Positions 7,968 to 16,421 of a stretch of 64,000 nucleotides of DNA are shown piece by piece; positions within the stretch are counted from its first letter, which is position 1; each line of letters begins with the position of its first letter. The stretch is from Paenibacillus sp. RC334 (GTDB lineage: Bacteria > Bacillota > Bacilli > Paenibacillales > Paenibacillaceae), in the NCBI RefSeq assembly GCF_030034735.1, contig NZ_CP125370.1:4573001-4637000 (forward strand), in the 5' to 3' direction. The notes under the pieces were generated by a model, which was not told the DNA's origin, did not search any database, and saw only the letters and a program-made list of their open reading frames with translations. The position numbers were made by a program, and so were the translations under genes.

Positions 7968-9515
7968 ATGAACAGCAAAATCGGCATCATGGACATTGGC
8001 TCCAACTCCATACGTCTAGTGATCTATGAAATAACAGAGACAGGAGCCTACCGGATTGTCCAGGAATGCAAAGAGGCTGCCCGACTAAGTGAAAAGGTTG
8101 GAACCAACGGCCGTATGGAGCGGGAAGCGATTCGAAGCATCGCTCCATTACTGCGCCAATTTATAACGGTATGCCGTATGCACGAGGTTGTTCGTATGCG
8201 TGCAGCAGCGACAGCCGCTATCCGTAATGCGGCGAATTCGGATGAGATTGTTCAATGGATTGCGGAGGAAACAGGCTTAACGCTGGAAATATTGAGCGGG
8301 GAGCAGGAGGGCTATGCCGGTTTTCTGGGCGTCGTCAATACCATGAATGTAAACGACGGCATTATTATTGACATCGGGGGCGGCAGTACCGAAATTACGC
8401 TGTTCCGCGAGCGACAGCGGCTTCATACCGTATCGTTTCCTTTTGGCGCGGTCAACACGAATTCGCGCTTTGGCCAGGAAGTCAGGAATGGTGAATGGTC
8501 CTCTCAGCAGATCGAGGAGATGGAGAGCTTCGTCCGTTCTTCCCTGCAAGACCATGATTGGATCTTTTCCAATCCGGGCCTGCCGTTCATCGGTTTGGGC
8601 GGTACCTTGCGTACCTTGGCCAAAATCAATCAGAAGCGGCAGGATTACTCGTTGCCCGTGACGCACCATTACGAAATGACGACAGAAGATGTCGATTATT
8701 TTTATGTCAGTCTGCCCCATCTTCCCTATGAAAAACGCAAAAAAACAGCCGGCCTGTCCAAAGACAGAGCCGACATTATTGTACCGGGGCTAGTTATATT
8801 GAAAACGATATTCGAGGCCGCTCATGGCTCCACCTATTTGGTCAGCGGAGCGGGCTTGCGTGACGGTTTGTTTCATGAACTGGTCAATTCCGAAAAGCCT
8901 GTGGTCGACAATCCGCTCATCGCGTCGATCCGCAATATACTTTCATTCGCTGTTCCGGTTAGCGAAGAGCACGTCAAGCGGGTTAACGAGTACGCTGTCC
9001 GACTCTATGACGAACTCGTTGACGTATGGGCTGACGTATCATCCTCAGCGATGGACAAACGTCTGCTGCTTACCGCCGCAACGCTGTACAAAACCGGAGC
9101 AGCCTTAAATTACTATCATTTCCGCCAGCATTCCGTGTTCTGGATCCTACATGCGGGCATCGGAGGTTTATCCCATCAGGAAACGGTGCTGGCTGCGCTG
9201 ATCGCAGACTACCATCCCAAGAATCGGACGCCCCGACTGTTGCGCACACATGCCGATATTCTGGAGCCTTCCGACGAAGAACGTGTACATCGGTTGGGCT
9301 CCCTGCTCCAGCTTGCGATCGGCATGGATCGGAGCGAATCCGGCATCATCACCAGCATCAATCCCACCACAGGTGACGATGCGCTACATCTTCGTCTGGA
9401 AAGCATGAGTGAACCGATTCTGGAACAGCGGGAGCTGGAGGCTGTCGCCAAGGATTTTCAAAAAGCATGGAACCTTACGTTGTCGTGGTCCATTCTTCCT
9501 TCTTCCAATTTCTAA
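7968..9515 (+). CDS. ppx: Ppx/GppA-family exopolyphosphatase
   Basis: A 515-residue actin-fold phosphatase. The N-terminal phosphate loop is GIMDIGSNSIRLVIYEI (about residues 5-21), the second phosphate motif IIIDIGGGSTEITLF (about 130), then FPFGAVN and the adenosine-side glycine loop LVSGAGLRDGLF. The C-terminal half resembles the HD-like domain of full-length Ppx. The frame opens at 7812, but the ATG at 7968 has a GGAGGT ribosome site 6 bases upstream. It removes terminal phosphates from polyphosphate and may also act on (p)ppGpp. It converges on ppk1 and the two reading frames overlap by 41 bases, an arrangement that could allow antisense interference. Confidence 0.9.
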   Translation: MNSKIGIMDIGSNSIRLVIYEITETGAYRIVQECKEAARLSEKVGTNGRMEREAIRSIAPLLRQFITVCRMHEVVRMRAAATAAIRNAANSDEIVQWIAEETGLTLEILSGEQEGYAGFLGVVNTMNVNDGIIIDIGGGSTEITLFRERQRLHTVSFPFGAVNTNSRFGQEVRNGEWSSQQIEEMESFVRSSLQDHDWIFSNPGLPFIGLGGTLRTLAKINQKRQDYSLPVTHHYEMTTEDVDYFYVSLPHLPYEKRKKTAGLSKDRADIIVPGLVILKTIFEAAHGSTYLVSGAGLRDGLFHELVNSEKPVVDNPLIASIRNILSFAVPVSEEHVKRVNEYAVRLYDELVDVWADVSSSAMDKRLLLTAATLYKTGAALNYYHFRQHSVFWILHAGIGGLSHQETVLAALIADYHPKNRTPRLLRTHADILEPSDEERVHRLGSLLQLAIGMDRSESGIITSINPTTGDDALHLRLESMSEPILEQRELEAVAKDFQKAWNLTLSWSILPSSNF

Positions 9516-11589
9516 CCTTCATGGCTTCGGATTGGCTCCGCATAGGGGCCTCTTCGTCGTTTCTTGCCACAAACTGATAACTGCCATTGGACAGAAGCTG
9601 CCGCGCCTTCACATTATCTCTCAAGGACAAATGCAAAATGTCCGACAGCATTCCCTTGATCCGGTCATCGTAAATCGGGCACATCAGTTCAATCCGGCGT
9701 GTCAGGTTGCGAGTCATCCAGTCCGCGCTGGACAGGAACAGCTCCGAAGCCCCTGCATTTTCAAAATAAAACAGCCTGGAATGCTCCAGAAAGCGATCCA
9801 CAATACTAATGACGCTGATATTCTCGCTGAAGCCTTCCACACCGGGACGCAAGCAGCAGACCCCTCTAATGATCAAATCAATCTTCACACCCGCCTGAGA
9901 AGCTGCATAAAGTTCATCAATCATCTCCTGACTGGATAAGGAGTTGATTTTGGCAATGATACGGGCTGGCTTGCCTGCAAGTGCTTGCTCCGCTTCCCTG
10001 CGGATCAGCTCGAACAGCTTGTTTTTCATTCCCGTCGGAGCCACCGTAAAAGCTTGCAGCGTCTTGAGTGCGGAGAAGCCCGTGATTTCATTAAACAGCT
10101 CGGAGGCATCCTCGCCCAAGACCGGGTCTGACGTGAATAACCCGATATCCGTATATACGCGGGCCGTGCTTTCATTGTAGTTGCCAGTCCCCACATGCAC
10201 GTATCGTTTGAGCGCGTTACGCTCGTGGCGTACCACGAGAATGATTTTGGCGTGCGTCTTCAAACCGACTAGCCCGTAAACCACATGACAGCCTGCTTTC
10301 TCAAGCGTACGCGCCCAGGCAATATTACGTTCCTCATCAAAACGGGCCTTTAATTCCACCACCACCGTGACCTGCTTGCCCGATTCAGCCGCACGTGCCA
10401 GTGCCGGTATCAGCTTGGATTCCCCGTTGACCCGGTACAGGGTCATTTTGATCGCCATCACATCCGGGTCCTCTGACGCCTCAATGATAAAATCCGTTAC
10501 CGCATCGAACGACTCATACGGATGATATACCAGCACGTCCCGTTTGCGAAGTACGTTGAAGATATCCTCTTGCGGGGGCAGCTCTTCCGGATACACCGGT
10601 TTGATTGCCGGAAACTTCAAATGCGAATGCCCTTCCAATTGATCGGCAAAGGACGATAGAAACGTCAAATCCAGCGGCCCGTCCATCTCAAACACATGAT
10701 CGAACAACTTGAATTCGCGCTGAAGCTCCATCAGAGCAAAGGGATTAATCCCTTTTTCCACTTCCAGCCTTACTGGCGCACCGCGTCTTCTTCGACGCAG
10801 TTCTTTTTCAATCTCTTCGAGCAAATCTTCGATTTCTTCTTCATTAATGGACAAATCGGAATTGCGCGTGACCCGAAAGGCTTGGACCGATTCCGGCACA
10901 TAACCTGTGAACAGCGTTTGAATATGATGCTTGATCAGCTCTTCAATTAAAATGAATGATTTCTTCTTGCTATTGGAACGTAGCGGCACAGACACGACAC
11001 GCGGAATATTGGAAGGCACCTGCACAATGGCAAAAAACGGCTTATCCTCCTCCGTATCCCCTTGACGTCTCAGTACAACTGCCAAATATACATATTTATT
11101 GTGAACTAGTGGAAAAGGACGGCTCTGATCGACCGCCATTGGCGTTAGCACCGGAAATATAATTTCATGAAAGTAGGTATCCAGAGACTTGCGCTGTGTC
11201 GCATTCAAGCCCTCATATTCAAGCAGCAAAATCCCCTTTTTCGTCAACAGGCGGGAAATTTCGCGATAGGTTCGATACTGCTCCGATACCATTGAGACCG
11301 TGCGCTTGATCAGCCGTTTGTACAAACCGGAGGGAGTATATCCGGTAAAATCCTTTTGCATAAAACCAGCCTTAATCTTCTCGCGCGTCTCTGCCACCCG
11401 AACAGCCATAAATTCATCCAGATTGCTGGACACAATCGCCAAAAATTTGGCTCTCTCCAGCAACGGTGTGTCTGTATCCTGAGCTTCCTGAAGCACACGA
11501 CGGTTAAATTCAATCCAGCTCAAATCCCGATTAAAGTAGCGTTCTGACCCGGCTTTATCTTTATCCTTATTCTGACTCTCTATCAACAT
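9475..11589 (-). CDS. ppk1: Polyphosphate kinase 1
   Basis: A PPK1 enzyme of about 704 residues that makes polyphosphate from ATP at the membrane. The N-terminal domain starts RYFNRDLSWIEFNRRVLQEA (ATP-site arginine region). The two phospholipase-D-like C-terminal domains follow, with the autophosphorylated histidine in GLKTHAKIILVVR, then YVHVGTGNYNESTARVYTDIGLF and a second HxK-like region. The frame opens at 11607, but the ATG at 11589 has GGAGG 4 bases upstream and was preferred. It overlaps ppx at the 3' ends. A Pho-box-like array lies 75-100 bases upstream of the start. Confidence 0.95.
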   Translation of the reverse strand: MLIESQNKDKDKAGSERYFNRDLSWIEFNRRVLQEAQDTDTPLLERAKFLAIVSSNLDEFMAVRVAETREKIKAGFMQKDFTGYTPSGLYKRLIKRTVSMVSEQYRTYREISRLLTKKGILLLEYEGLNATQRKSLDTYFHEIIFPVLTPMAVDQSRPFPLVHNKYVYLAVVLRRQGDTEEDKPFFAIVQVPSNIPRVVSVPLRSNSKKKSFILIEELIKHHIQTLFTGYVPESVQAFRVTRNSDLSINEEEIEDLLEEIEKELRRRRRGAPVRLEVEKGINPFALMELQREFKLFDHVFEMDGPLDLTFLSSFADQLEGHSHLKFPAIKPVYPEELPPQEDIFNVLRKRDVLVYHPYESFDAVTDFIIEASEDPDVMAIKMTLYRVNGESKLIPALARAAESGKQVTVVVELKARFDEERNIAWARTLEKAGCHVVYGLVGLKTHAKIILVVRHERNALKRYVHVGTGNYNESTARVYTDIGLFTSDPVLGEDASELFNEITGFSALKTLQAFTVAPTGMKNKLFELIRREAEQALAGKPARIIAKINSLSSQEMIDELYAASQAGVKIDLIIRGVCCLRPGVEGFSENISVISIVDRFLEHSRLFYFENAGASELFLSSADWMTRNLTRRIELMCPIYDDRIKGMLSDILHLSLRDNVKARQLLSNGSYQFVARNDEEAPMRSQSEAMKVRNWKKEEWTTTT

Positions 11590-11663
11590 ATGGCCTCCAT
11601 CAATCATGCAGTATAGTTATGTTTTATTGTACTATTAGATGAAACGCACTAGCATCACGGCTG

Positions 11664-11691
11664 TGTAAACACAATGTAAAATGTGTGTAAA
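11664..11691 (-). promoter_or_regulatory. Pho box (PhoP-binding direct repeats) upstream of ppk1
   Basis: On the minus strand there are three perfect copies of TTTACA, at 11691-11686, 11680-11675 and 11669-11664. They are separated by exactly 5 bases, an 11-bp period. This is the spacing of PhoP sites in Bacillus (TT[ACT]A[CT]A repeats). A candidate -10 (TACAAT, 11631-11626) follows about 32 bases downstream, before ppk1. It predicts induction of ppk1 by phosphate starvation. Confidence 0.7.
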
Positions 11692-11896
11692 ACGCAGCCT
11701 GTTGTTGAAAAGGTCAATCGGATACTTTACAAAAATAGTATTAAAGGGTACAGTGTTTACGTCTGTTTCATTGAGGTAGATTGTCGAATCGTACTTTTTC
11801 ATCGTTTTTTTATATTTATCACGCTTTACTTGTCACATACCAGCCACTTTCAATTGTTTCATTTTCAAATGGCATCATATAGGGAGGATTTACGTT

Positions 11897-12142
11897 ATGG
11901 AACCCAAGAAAACGCCACGCGTACTGCAAAAAAACATCGAATTTTTTACCGCAGCGCTGTCTCAGCATCTCGTTTCAGTCTGGCAGGAGGACCCGACGGG
12001 CGTATACTGCGAGATTGGCAGCGGATATATCGAATTGTTCAGCAGCGAGATGATTCGGGTGCGCAATCAGGATGGGACCCAAAGCCATTATGACCGCAAT
12101 ATCACGATGTTTCAGTTGATCACCAAGGATCAGCCGATATAA
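11897..12142 (+). CDS. Small conserved-looking protein of unknown function
   Basis: An 81-residue soluble protein, not recognised. It has a Lys/Arg-rich start, a helix-like middle (NIEFFTAALSQHLVSVWQED) and a beta-rich second half (GVYCEIGSGYIELFSSEMIRV). An AGGGAGGATTT ribosome site precedes the ATG, and a terminator follows at 12298. It lies alone between ppk1 (divergent) and mqnB. Coding is supported by the ribosome site, composition and clean boundaries; no function can be given. Confidence 0.65.
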   Translation: MEPKKTPRVLQKNIEFFTAALSQHLVSVWQEDPTGVYCEIGSGYIELFSSEMIRVRNQDGTQSHYDRNITMFQLITKDQPI

Positions 12143-12297
12143 TTATTATATGCTATGCCTGTACTGTTCTTCCAGATTAGAAATGCTTTTTTTCTTGAAT
12201 ATAACTGCTATCTAACTGTTACTTATAGGCTAAAAGTTATTCTTTAAGGCAGCGATGCTGCTGGCTTTCGGTCTGTGAAAATATTACAGGTTTATCC

Positions 12298-12323
12298 AAA
12301 AGGCGCCACAGAGCGCTTTTTTT
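12298..12323 (+). terminator. Terminator after the 81-residue gene
   Basis: AAAAGGCGC (12298-12306) pairs with GCGCTTTTT (12313-12321, one G-U pair), followed by more T. It separates this gene from mqnB. Confidence 0.7.
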
Positions 12324-12401
12324 GTCGTTTTTTTTGAACATCGTTTCAAAAAGCAGTATGATAAAGTAGCATAAAATCTAAATTTAAAGGGGAATCAACC
12401 G

Positions 12402-13061
12402 ATGGAGCCTACAACATCAGACGGACGCATCCTGATCATGACCGCGGTTGAGGGCGAACGGGAAGCCGTGCTGCGCGGGCTGAACGGCGACACCCGCTTT
12501 GCAGTTGAGCTGGCTGGTGTGGGCGCTCCGTCCGCAGCGGCTTCGACTGCTCTGGCGCTGGTTGGCGGCGGCTACCGCCTGGTCATCAGCGCCGGAATCG
12601 GCGGCGGCTTCGTGGATGTAGCCGCACTGGAGAGCGTCGTCGTCGCGGACGCGATCATCGCCGCCGACCTCGGGGCCGAGACGGCGGAGGGCTTTAGCAG
12701 CGTGGACGAGCTGGGCTTCGGCTCCAGCCGAATCGCCGTGAACGGCGCAACCACGCAGCGACTCGTTCAGGCGCTGCGTGCCGCCGGACAGACAGCCGTC
12801 GCCGGGCCGATCCTGACCGTCACGACGGCGACTGGTACGGCGGCAACCGCAGAACAGCTGGCTGTGCGCGTTCCCGGGGCTGCTGCCGAAGCGATGGAAG
12901 GCTATGGGGTAGCCGTAGCGGCGAACAGGCTGGAGCTGCCTGTGATGGAGATCCGCACGATCTCCAATGCAGTTGGCCCACGTGACCGCGCCGCCTGGCG
13001 GATCAAAGAGGCTTTGCAAGCGTTGGAAGCCGCATTTTCTACATTAACGGAGGTTATATAG
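12402..13061 (+). CDS. mqnB: Futalosine hydrolase MqnB
   Basis: A 219-residue nucleoside-phosphorylase-fold hydrolase that splits futalosine to dehypoxanthine futalosine in menaquinone synthesis. Visible features are the N-terminal ILIMTAVEGEREAVLRGL, the glycine-rich VISAGIGGGF, and the nucleoside-binding AEAMEGYGVAVAA (conserved ME pair), followed by EIRTISNAVGPRDR. An AAAGGGGAA ribosome site precedes the ATG. Its stop codon abuts the mqnD start, so the two are coupled. The segment is GC- and Ala-rich compared with its surroundings. Confidence 0.93.
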   Translation: MEPTTSDGRILIMTAVEGEREAVLRGLNGDTRFAVELAGVGAPSAAASTALALVGGGYRLVISAGIGGGFVDVAALESVVVADAIIAADLGAETAEGFSSVDELGFGSSRIAVNGATTQRLVQALRAAGQTAVAGPILTVTTATGTAATAEQLAVRVPGAAAEAMEGYGVAVAANRLELPVMEIRTISNAVGPRDRAAWRIKEALQALEAAFSTLTEVI

Positions 13062-13916
13062 ATGCAAATTGCTTTTTCACCTTGTCCCAACGACACCTTT
13101 GTCTTTCATGCCTTGGCGCATGGGTTGATTCCGGGCGCACCCTCGCTGGACATCACATTCGCCGATATCGACATCACCAACAATCTGGCGGTAACGCCAA
13201 ACGGGCTGGATGTTATGAAAATCTCTTATGCTGCACTCCCTTGGGTGCTGGACGAATACGCCCTGCTGCCTTGCGGCGGCGCGCTAGGCCGGGGCTGCGG
13301 ACCGCTCGTGCTGACCAAGGAAGATACCACGGCGGAAGGACCGGAAGCCCTGTCCGGCAAGCGCGTAGCTGTGCCGAGCGAACGCTCCACGGCCTATCTG
13401 CTATTCCGCCTGTGGGCGGCCAAGCATGTGCCGGGAGGGGTCGGTGAAATTGTCGTGATGCCGTTCGACCAGATCATGCCTGCTGTCCGTGACGGACATA
13501 TGGATGCCGGGCTGGTCATTCACGAGGCACGTTTCACGTATCCATCCTACGGTCTCAGCAAGCAAGTGGATCTGGGCAACTGGTGGGAAGAAGATACGGG
13601 TCTCCCGATTCCGCTTGGAGCCATTATTGCCCGCCGTTCTCTGGACCTCGATGCGATCGCAGGCTGGTTACACGCCTCTGTCGAGTATGCTTGGAAGCAT
13701 CCCGAGGCCTCGCGCGAATATGTATTGTCCCATGCACAGGAGCTGTCTCCGGATGTGGCCCAATCACATATCGACCTGTACGTGAACGACTTTACCGCCA
13801 ATCTGGGCGACAGTGGATACGCAGCCATCGAAGCACTGCTCGGACGCGCCGCACAGGAAGGACTTGTGCCTTCGTTTGATTTAGCCAAGCTGCGCCTTGC
13901 GTCCACCACCCGCTAA
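13062..13916 (+). CDS. mqnD: 1,4-dihydroxy-6-naphthoate synthase MqnD
   Basis: A 284-residue periplasmic-binding-protein-fold enzyme that converts cyclic dehypoxanthine futalosine to dihydroxynaphthoate. The signature N-terminus IAFSPCPNDTFVFHALAHG is intact, with the conserved DVMKISYAALPW and VPSERSTAYLLFRLW segments. It starts immediately after mqnB with a GGAGG ribosome site inside the mqnB end, and closes with a strong hairpin. Together with mqnE at 24.5 kb it shows the futalosine route. mqnA and mqnC are not in the window. Confidence 0.95.
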   Translation: MQIAFSPCPNDTFVFHALAHGLIPGAPSLDITFADIDITNNLAVTPNGLDVMKISYAALPWVLDEYALLPCGGALGRGCGPLVLTKEDTTAEGPEALSGKRVAVPSERSTAYLLFRLWAAKHVPGGVGEIVVMPFDQIMPAVRDGHMDAGLVIHEARFTYPSYGLSKQVDLGNWWEEDTGLPIPLGAIIARRSLDLDAIAGWLHASVEYAWKHPEASREYVLSHAQELSPDVAQSHIDLYVNDFTANLGDSGYAAIEALLGRAAQEGLVPSFDLAKLRLASTTR

Positions 13917-13967
13917 TGGACCGACATTGCATGTTTTCCAGCTGAATAGAGCAGTTTAAACATATAA

Positions 13968-14017
13968 AACCTCCCGAACGAGCACATTGCCTAGCCATGC
14001 GCCCCATTCGGGAGGTT
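13968..14017. terminator. Terminator-like hairpin after mqnBD
   Basis: AACCTCCCGAA (13968-13978) pairs perfectly with TTCGGGAGGTT (14007-14017), an 11-bp GC-rich stem. The following T run is weak. It lies between mqnD and the convergent gene at 14068, so it may serve both. Confidence 0.65.
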
Positions 14018-14067
14018 CTATGATTTCATATTGCGAATCATCATTCAGACTCGCTTGATCCTTGTCC

Positions 14068-14388
14068 TTAGTTCTGTTCCTGCTCCACGACCTCGGTCTT
14101 AAACACGTTATCCAATTTGGTACCCAATCTTTTGACCAGTGGCACCTTAATATCCCGGCTCAGCTCCTTGAAAAAAGCGTCCATGTCACAATTAATCTTA
14201 TCCAACACGACCTTTACGGTGCCCTCTGCCAAGATCTGCTCATTCAGATCTTCCGGTACGGTAACCGAGATATCATACTTCTTGCTTAACGTTTTAATGT
14301 AGCGGGTAAAGATTTCGATAAGCTCCTCATTGTTGAACTTCTCGACTGCAACTTGCCCTTTGTTCGTAAATTTCAAATTCACTCTCAC
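14068..14388 (-). CDS. Small charged protein of unknown function
   Basis: About 106 residues, not recognised. It starts RVNLKFTNKGQVAVEKF and is rich in Lys, Glu and Val, with an amphipathic second half. The frame opens at an ATG (14418) without a ribosome site. The GTG at 14388 has AAAAGGGG upstream and gives the product beginning MRVNLKF, so it was preferred. It is monocistronic, convergent with mqnD. It looks like a cytoplasmic alpha/beta protein; no function is claimed. Confidence 0.65.
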   Translation of the reverse strand: MRVNLKFTNKGQVAVEKFNNEELIEIFTRYIKTLSKKYDISVTVPEDLNEQILAEGTVKVVLDKINCDMDAFFKELSRDIKVPLVKRLGTKLDNVFKTEVVEQEQN

Positions 14389-14638
14389 GTTAGCATTTCC
14401 CCTTTTCCTTTTGACCATTTATTTTGGATAAACGTTGAACCTTACGAGGTTCTTCAAAGAAAGGGCCTTACCGGTCGTTTTAGACTCTTGTCCTTTGATA
14501 TACTAAGTATAACACATTAAGTCCGTTTTCATTTCCCAACTTGTCGTTTTATGATAAAAAATGATACAATTTGCGCATTTTCAGCATTAATTCTTTCTTT
14601 TCATGCCAATCATTAGGAAGATTTTATACATAAATACA

Positions 14639-14672
14639 CAAAAAAACGCCTATCTCGCAAAAGAAAGACGTT
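14639..14672 (-). terminator. Terminator of the four-gene operon at 14.7-16.3 kb
   Basis: On the minus strand AACGTCT pairs with AGGCGTT (two G-U pairs), followed by seven U. It lies about 30 bases past the stop at 14701. Confidence 0.6.
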
Positions 14673-14700
14673 TCCGTATAGATGCTTATGCAGTATGGAT

Positions 14701-14991
14701 TTACAAAGGTTTTGTACATTCCCAACCATGTGAACGATACTCACGCACCGCATCCCGTACATCCTCGATATCATCGGTATGCAGCAGAACCGCAGGTAAA
14801 ATCACCCAATATTCGTTCTCTGCCAGATCAATAAACACGTCCTCGACATCATAATATTGCATATCGCCAAAAGCCGTATCCCTGATTTTCTGTCCAACCA
14901 AAGGTGTAAAATGGGAATCAAATGTTTTAATCACCTTCGTATATTCCTTCACGCCCGTTGCTGTAATCTGCTGTGAAATAATGACGCTCAA
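14701..14991 (-). CDS. Hypothetical protein, last gene of a four-gene operon
   Basis: A 96-residue acidic cytoplasmic protein, not recognised. It has a patterned alpha/beta sequence (MSVIISQQITATGVKEYTKV, then DVEDVFIDLAENEYWVIL and DIEDVRDAVREYRSHGW). It starts 6 bases after the upstream membrane-protein gene and ends before a terminator, so it is the distal gene of an operon running from 16336 to 14701. No function is proposed. Confidence 0.65.
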   Translation of the reverse strand: MSVIISQQITATGVKEYTKVIKTFDSHFTPLVGQKIRDTAFGDMQYYDVEDVFIDLAENEYWVILPAVLLHTDDIEDVRDAVREYRSHGWECTKPL

Positions 14992-14997
14992 TGCTGT

Positions 14998-15336
14998 TTA
15001 CCTCCCTGACTGATAATGCTCATTATAACCTCTTATCAGGCCTTCCACAAAACCTTGTGCTGCAAAAATAATAAAAATCAACAACCCGATGCCGATCCCA
15101 ACGGAGCTTAAAACGATAATCAGGATGCCCTGTGTATTACGTTGCTCTATCCGTTTCGTCAAAATGCCGAAGACTAAACCCAGAATAGCCGACAGATTAC
15201 CAATGACGAAAATACTTAATAGTAGCCCCAATCCTGCAAAAATCCAGCCAAACAAAGCAAGCACCCAGCCCTGCGGCTGCGGCTCACTCTGTCTCATCTG
15301 CCAGCGTTCCCTCGCTGTAGACGTGTACCTATCCAT
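14998..15336 (-). CDS. Small two-helix membrane protein (DUF4190-like)
   Basis: A 112-residue protein with a charged, Gln/Pro-containing N-terminus (about residues 1-24) and hydrophobic segments at about 26-60 and 72-93. The pattern (GLGLLLSIFVIGNLSAILGLVFGILTK) resembles DUF4190-type tandem-helix proteins, a weak call. The ATG at 15336 has GGGGGAG upstream. It is the third gene of a tightly spaced operon with a YkvA-like protein upstream and a 96-residue protein downstream. Confidence 0.65.
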   Translation of the reverse strand: MDRYTSTARERWQMRQSEPQPQGWVLALFGWIFAGLGLLLSIFVIGNLSAILGLVFGILTKRIEQRNTQGILIIVLSSVGIGIGLLIFIIFAAQGFVEGLIRGYNEHYQSGR

Positions 15337-15366
15337 TCTTTAGCTCCCCCGCTCTTTAACCAATAC

Positions 15367-15711
15367 TCAAGAAAGAAATTCGCTCGCCTTCTCCCGGTGG
15401 GCAGGCTTGATATGCATGTCCAGCACTTTTAAGGCCGCCAGCACGACACCCGCATCGTCCGTGAAGCCCAGCATCGGAATGACATCCGATATCGCATCCA
15501 ATGGAGAAATAAAATACGCCAAGGCCCCGAAGGCCACCCCTTTGGCATAAAGAGGCGTTTCAGGATCTATCGCACAATAGTACATGGCCACCGCATCCTT
15601 CACAAAAGGAACCTTTCCGGCCGTGGATTTCACCTTTTTGAAAAATCCCTTTTTTACCTGTTCTTCCTGCTTCGGATCATATTTGGCTTTAGTTACATCA
15701 AAATCCTTCAT
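15367..15711 (-). CDS. YkvA-family (DUF1232) protein
   Basis: A 114-residue protein with the DUF1232 core: a polar N-terminus, FVKDAVAMYYCAIDPETP, then GALAYFISPLDAISDVIPMLGFTDDAGVVLAAL, where PLDAIPD-type residues between two helices are the family mark. The frame opens at 15774, but the ATG at 15711 has a perfect AGGAGGT 6 bases upstream. The family is membrane-associated and of unknown function. It is the second gene of the operon. Confidence 0.82.
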   Translation of the reverse strand: MKDFDVTKAKYDPKQEEQVKKGFFKKVKSTAGKVPFVKDAVAMYYCAIDPETPLYAKGVAFGALAYFISPLDAISDVIPMLGFTDDAGVVLAALKVLDMHIKPAHREKASEFLS

Positions 15712-15721
15712 AAGGTACCTC

Positions 15722-16336
15722 CTATTTCTGACTGGCAAGCTTGAAAATTCCACCTTCCCGCTTTCCAAGTTCATAATTTTGTACCGTCATTTCCACCTTC
15801 GTATTTTTATCCCATACCGGAAGCTTGTCCGACGTACCATACTGTTTCATAGCTATGTCTATGACTTCCTCCGCCTTCTTCGTCAAAGTAGAAGAAGCCA
15901 TATTATATTTACCATAACCTCGATAAGCACCACCCAAACCAAGATTCGGTTGATTGTTCACATTTAAAAGCACACCCTTCAACGTACCATTCTCTGCTAC
16001 ATCAAAGGTCGCTTTTTCCAATACAAAATCATCAGTAACGACGGAAGTCTGCTCCAATACATGCGATATGGACGACAGGTTGGCTGCTAATCTAACCCGT
16101 TGCAGCAGGGCCTCTGTATCCTTTTGTTGCTTTGTCAATGCTTGCGTTGTCTTGTTGAGTGAAGCATTCGCTGTAGTTAAAGTATTTACCTTTGCAGTCA
16201 GATTATAATTCCATAACGCCAAGGTAATACATCCGAGTACAGCTATTCCTGAAATGACCGTGGCTACAACTGCGAGCTTACGAACAGCCTGTGGTTGCGG
16301 CTCCAAAGACTGAGTATGACTGCTTAATTCCCCCAT
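15722..16336 (-). CDS. Membrane-anchored coiled-coil protein of unknown function
   Basis: A 204-residue protein with a short cytoplasmic N-terminus, one transmembrane helix (about residues 20-42), then a Thr/Leu/Gln heptad-like stretch (about 48-90) and a mixed extracellular domain ending GIFKLASQK. It is the first gene of the four-gene operon and lies 10 bases from the YkvA-like gene. Not recognised. The topology suggests a cell-surface protein anchored by its N-terminus. Confidence 0.65.
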   Translation of the reverse strand: MGELSSHTQSLEPQPQAVRKLAVVATVISGIAVLGCITLALWNYNLTAKVNTLTTANASLNKTTQALTKQQKDTEALLQRVRLAANLSSISHVLEQTSVVTDDFVLEKATFDVAENGTLKGVLLNVNNQPNLGLGGAYRGYGKYNMASSTLTKKAEEVIDIAMKQYGTSDKLPVWDKNTKVEMTVQNYELGKREGGIFKLASQK

Positions 16337-16421
16337 AGCAAACTTCCTCTCTATTTACATAGTCATATTTTACTATGACCCCCTTTTATAATCTAGTATA
16401 TTCTTCCTGCTTTCTCATTCT

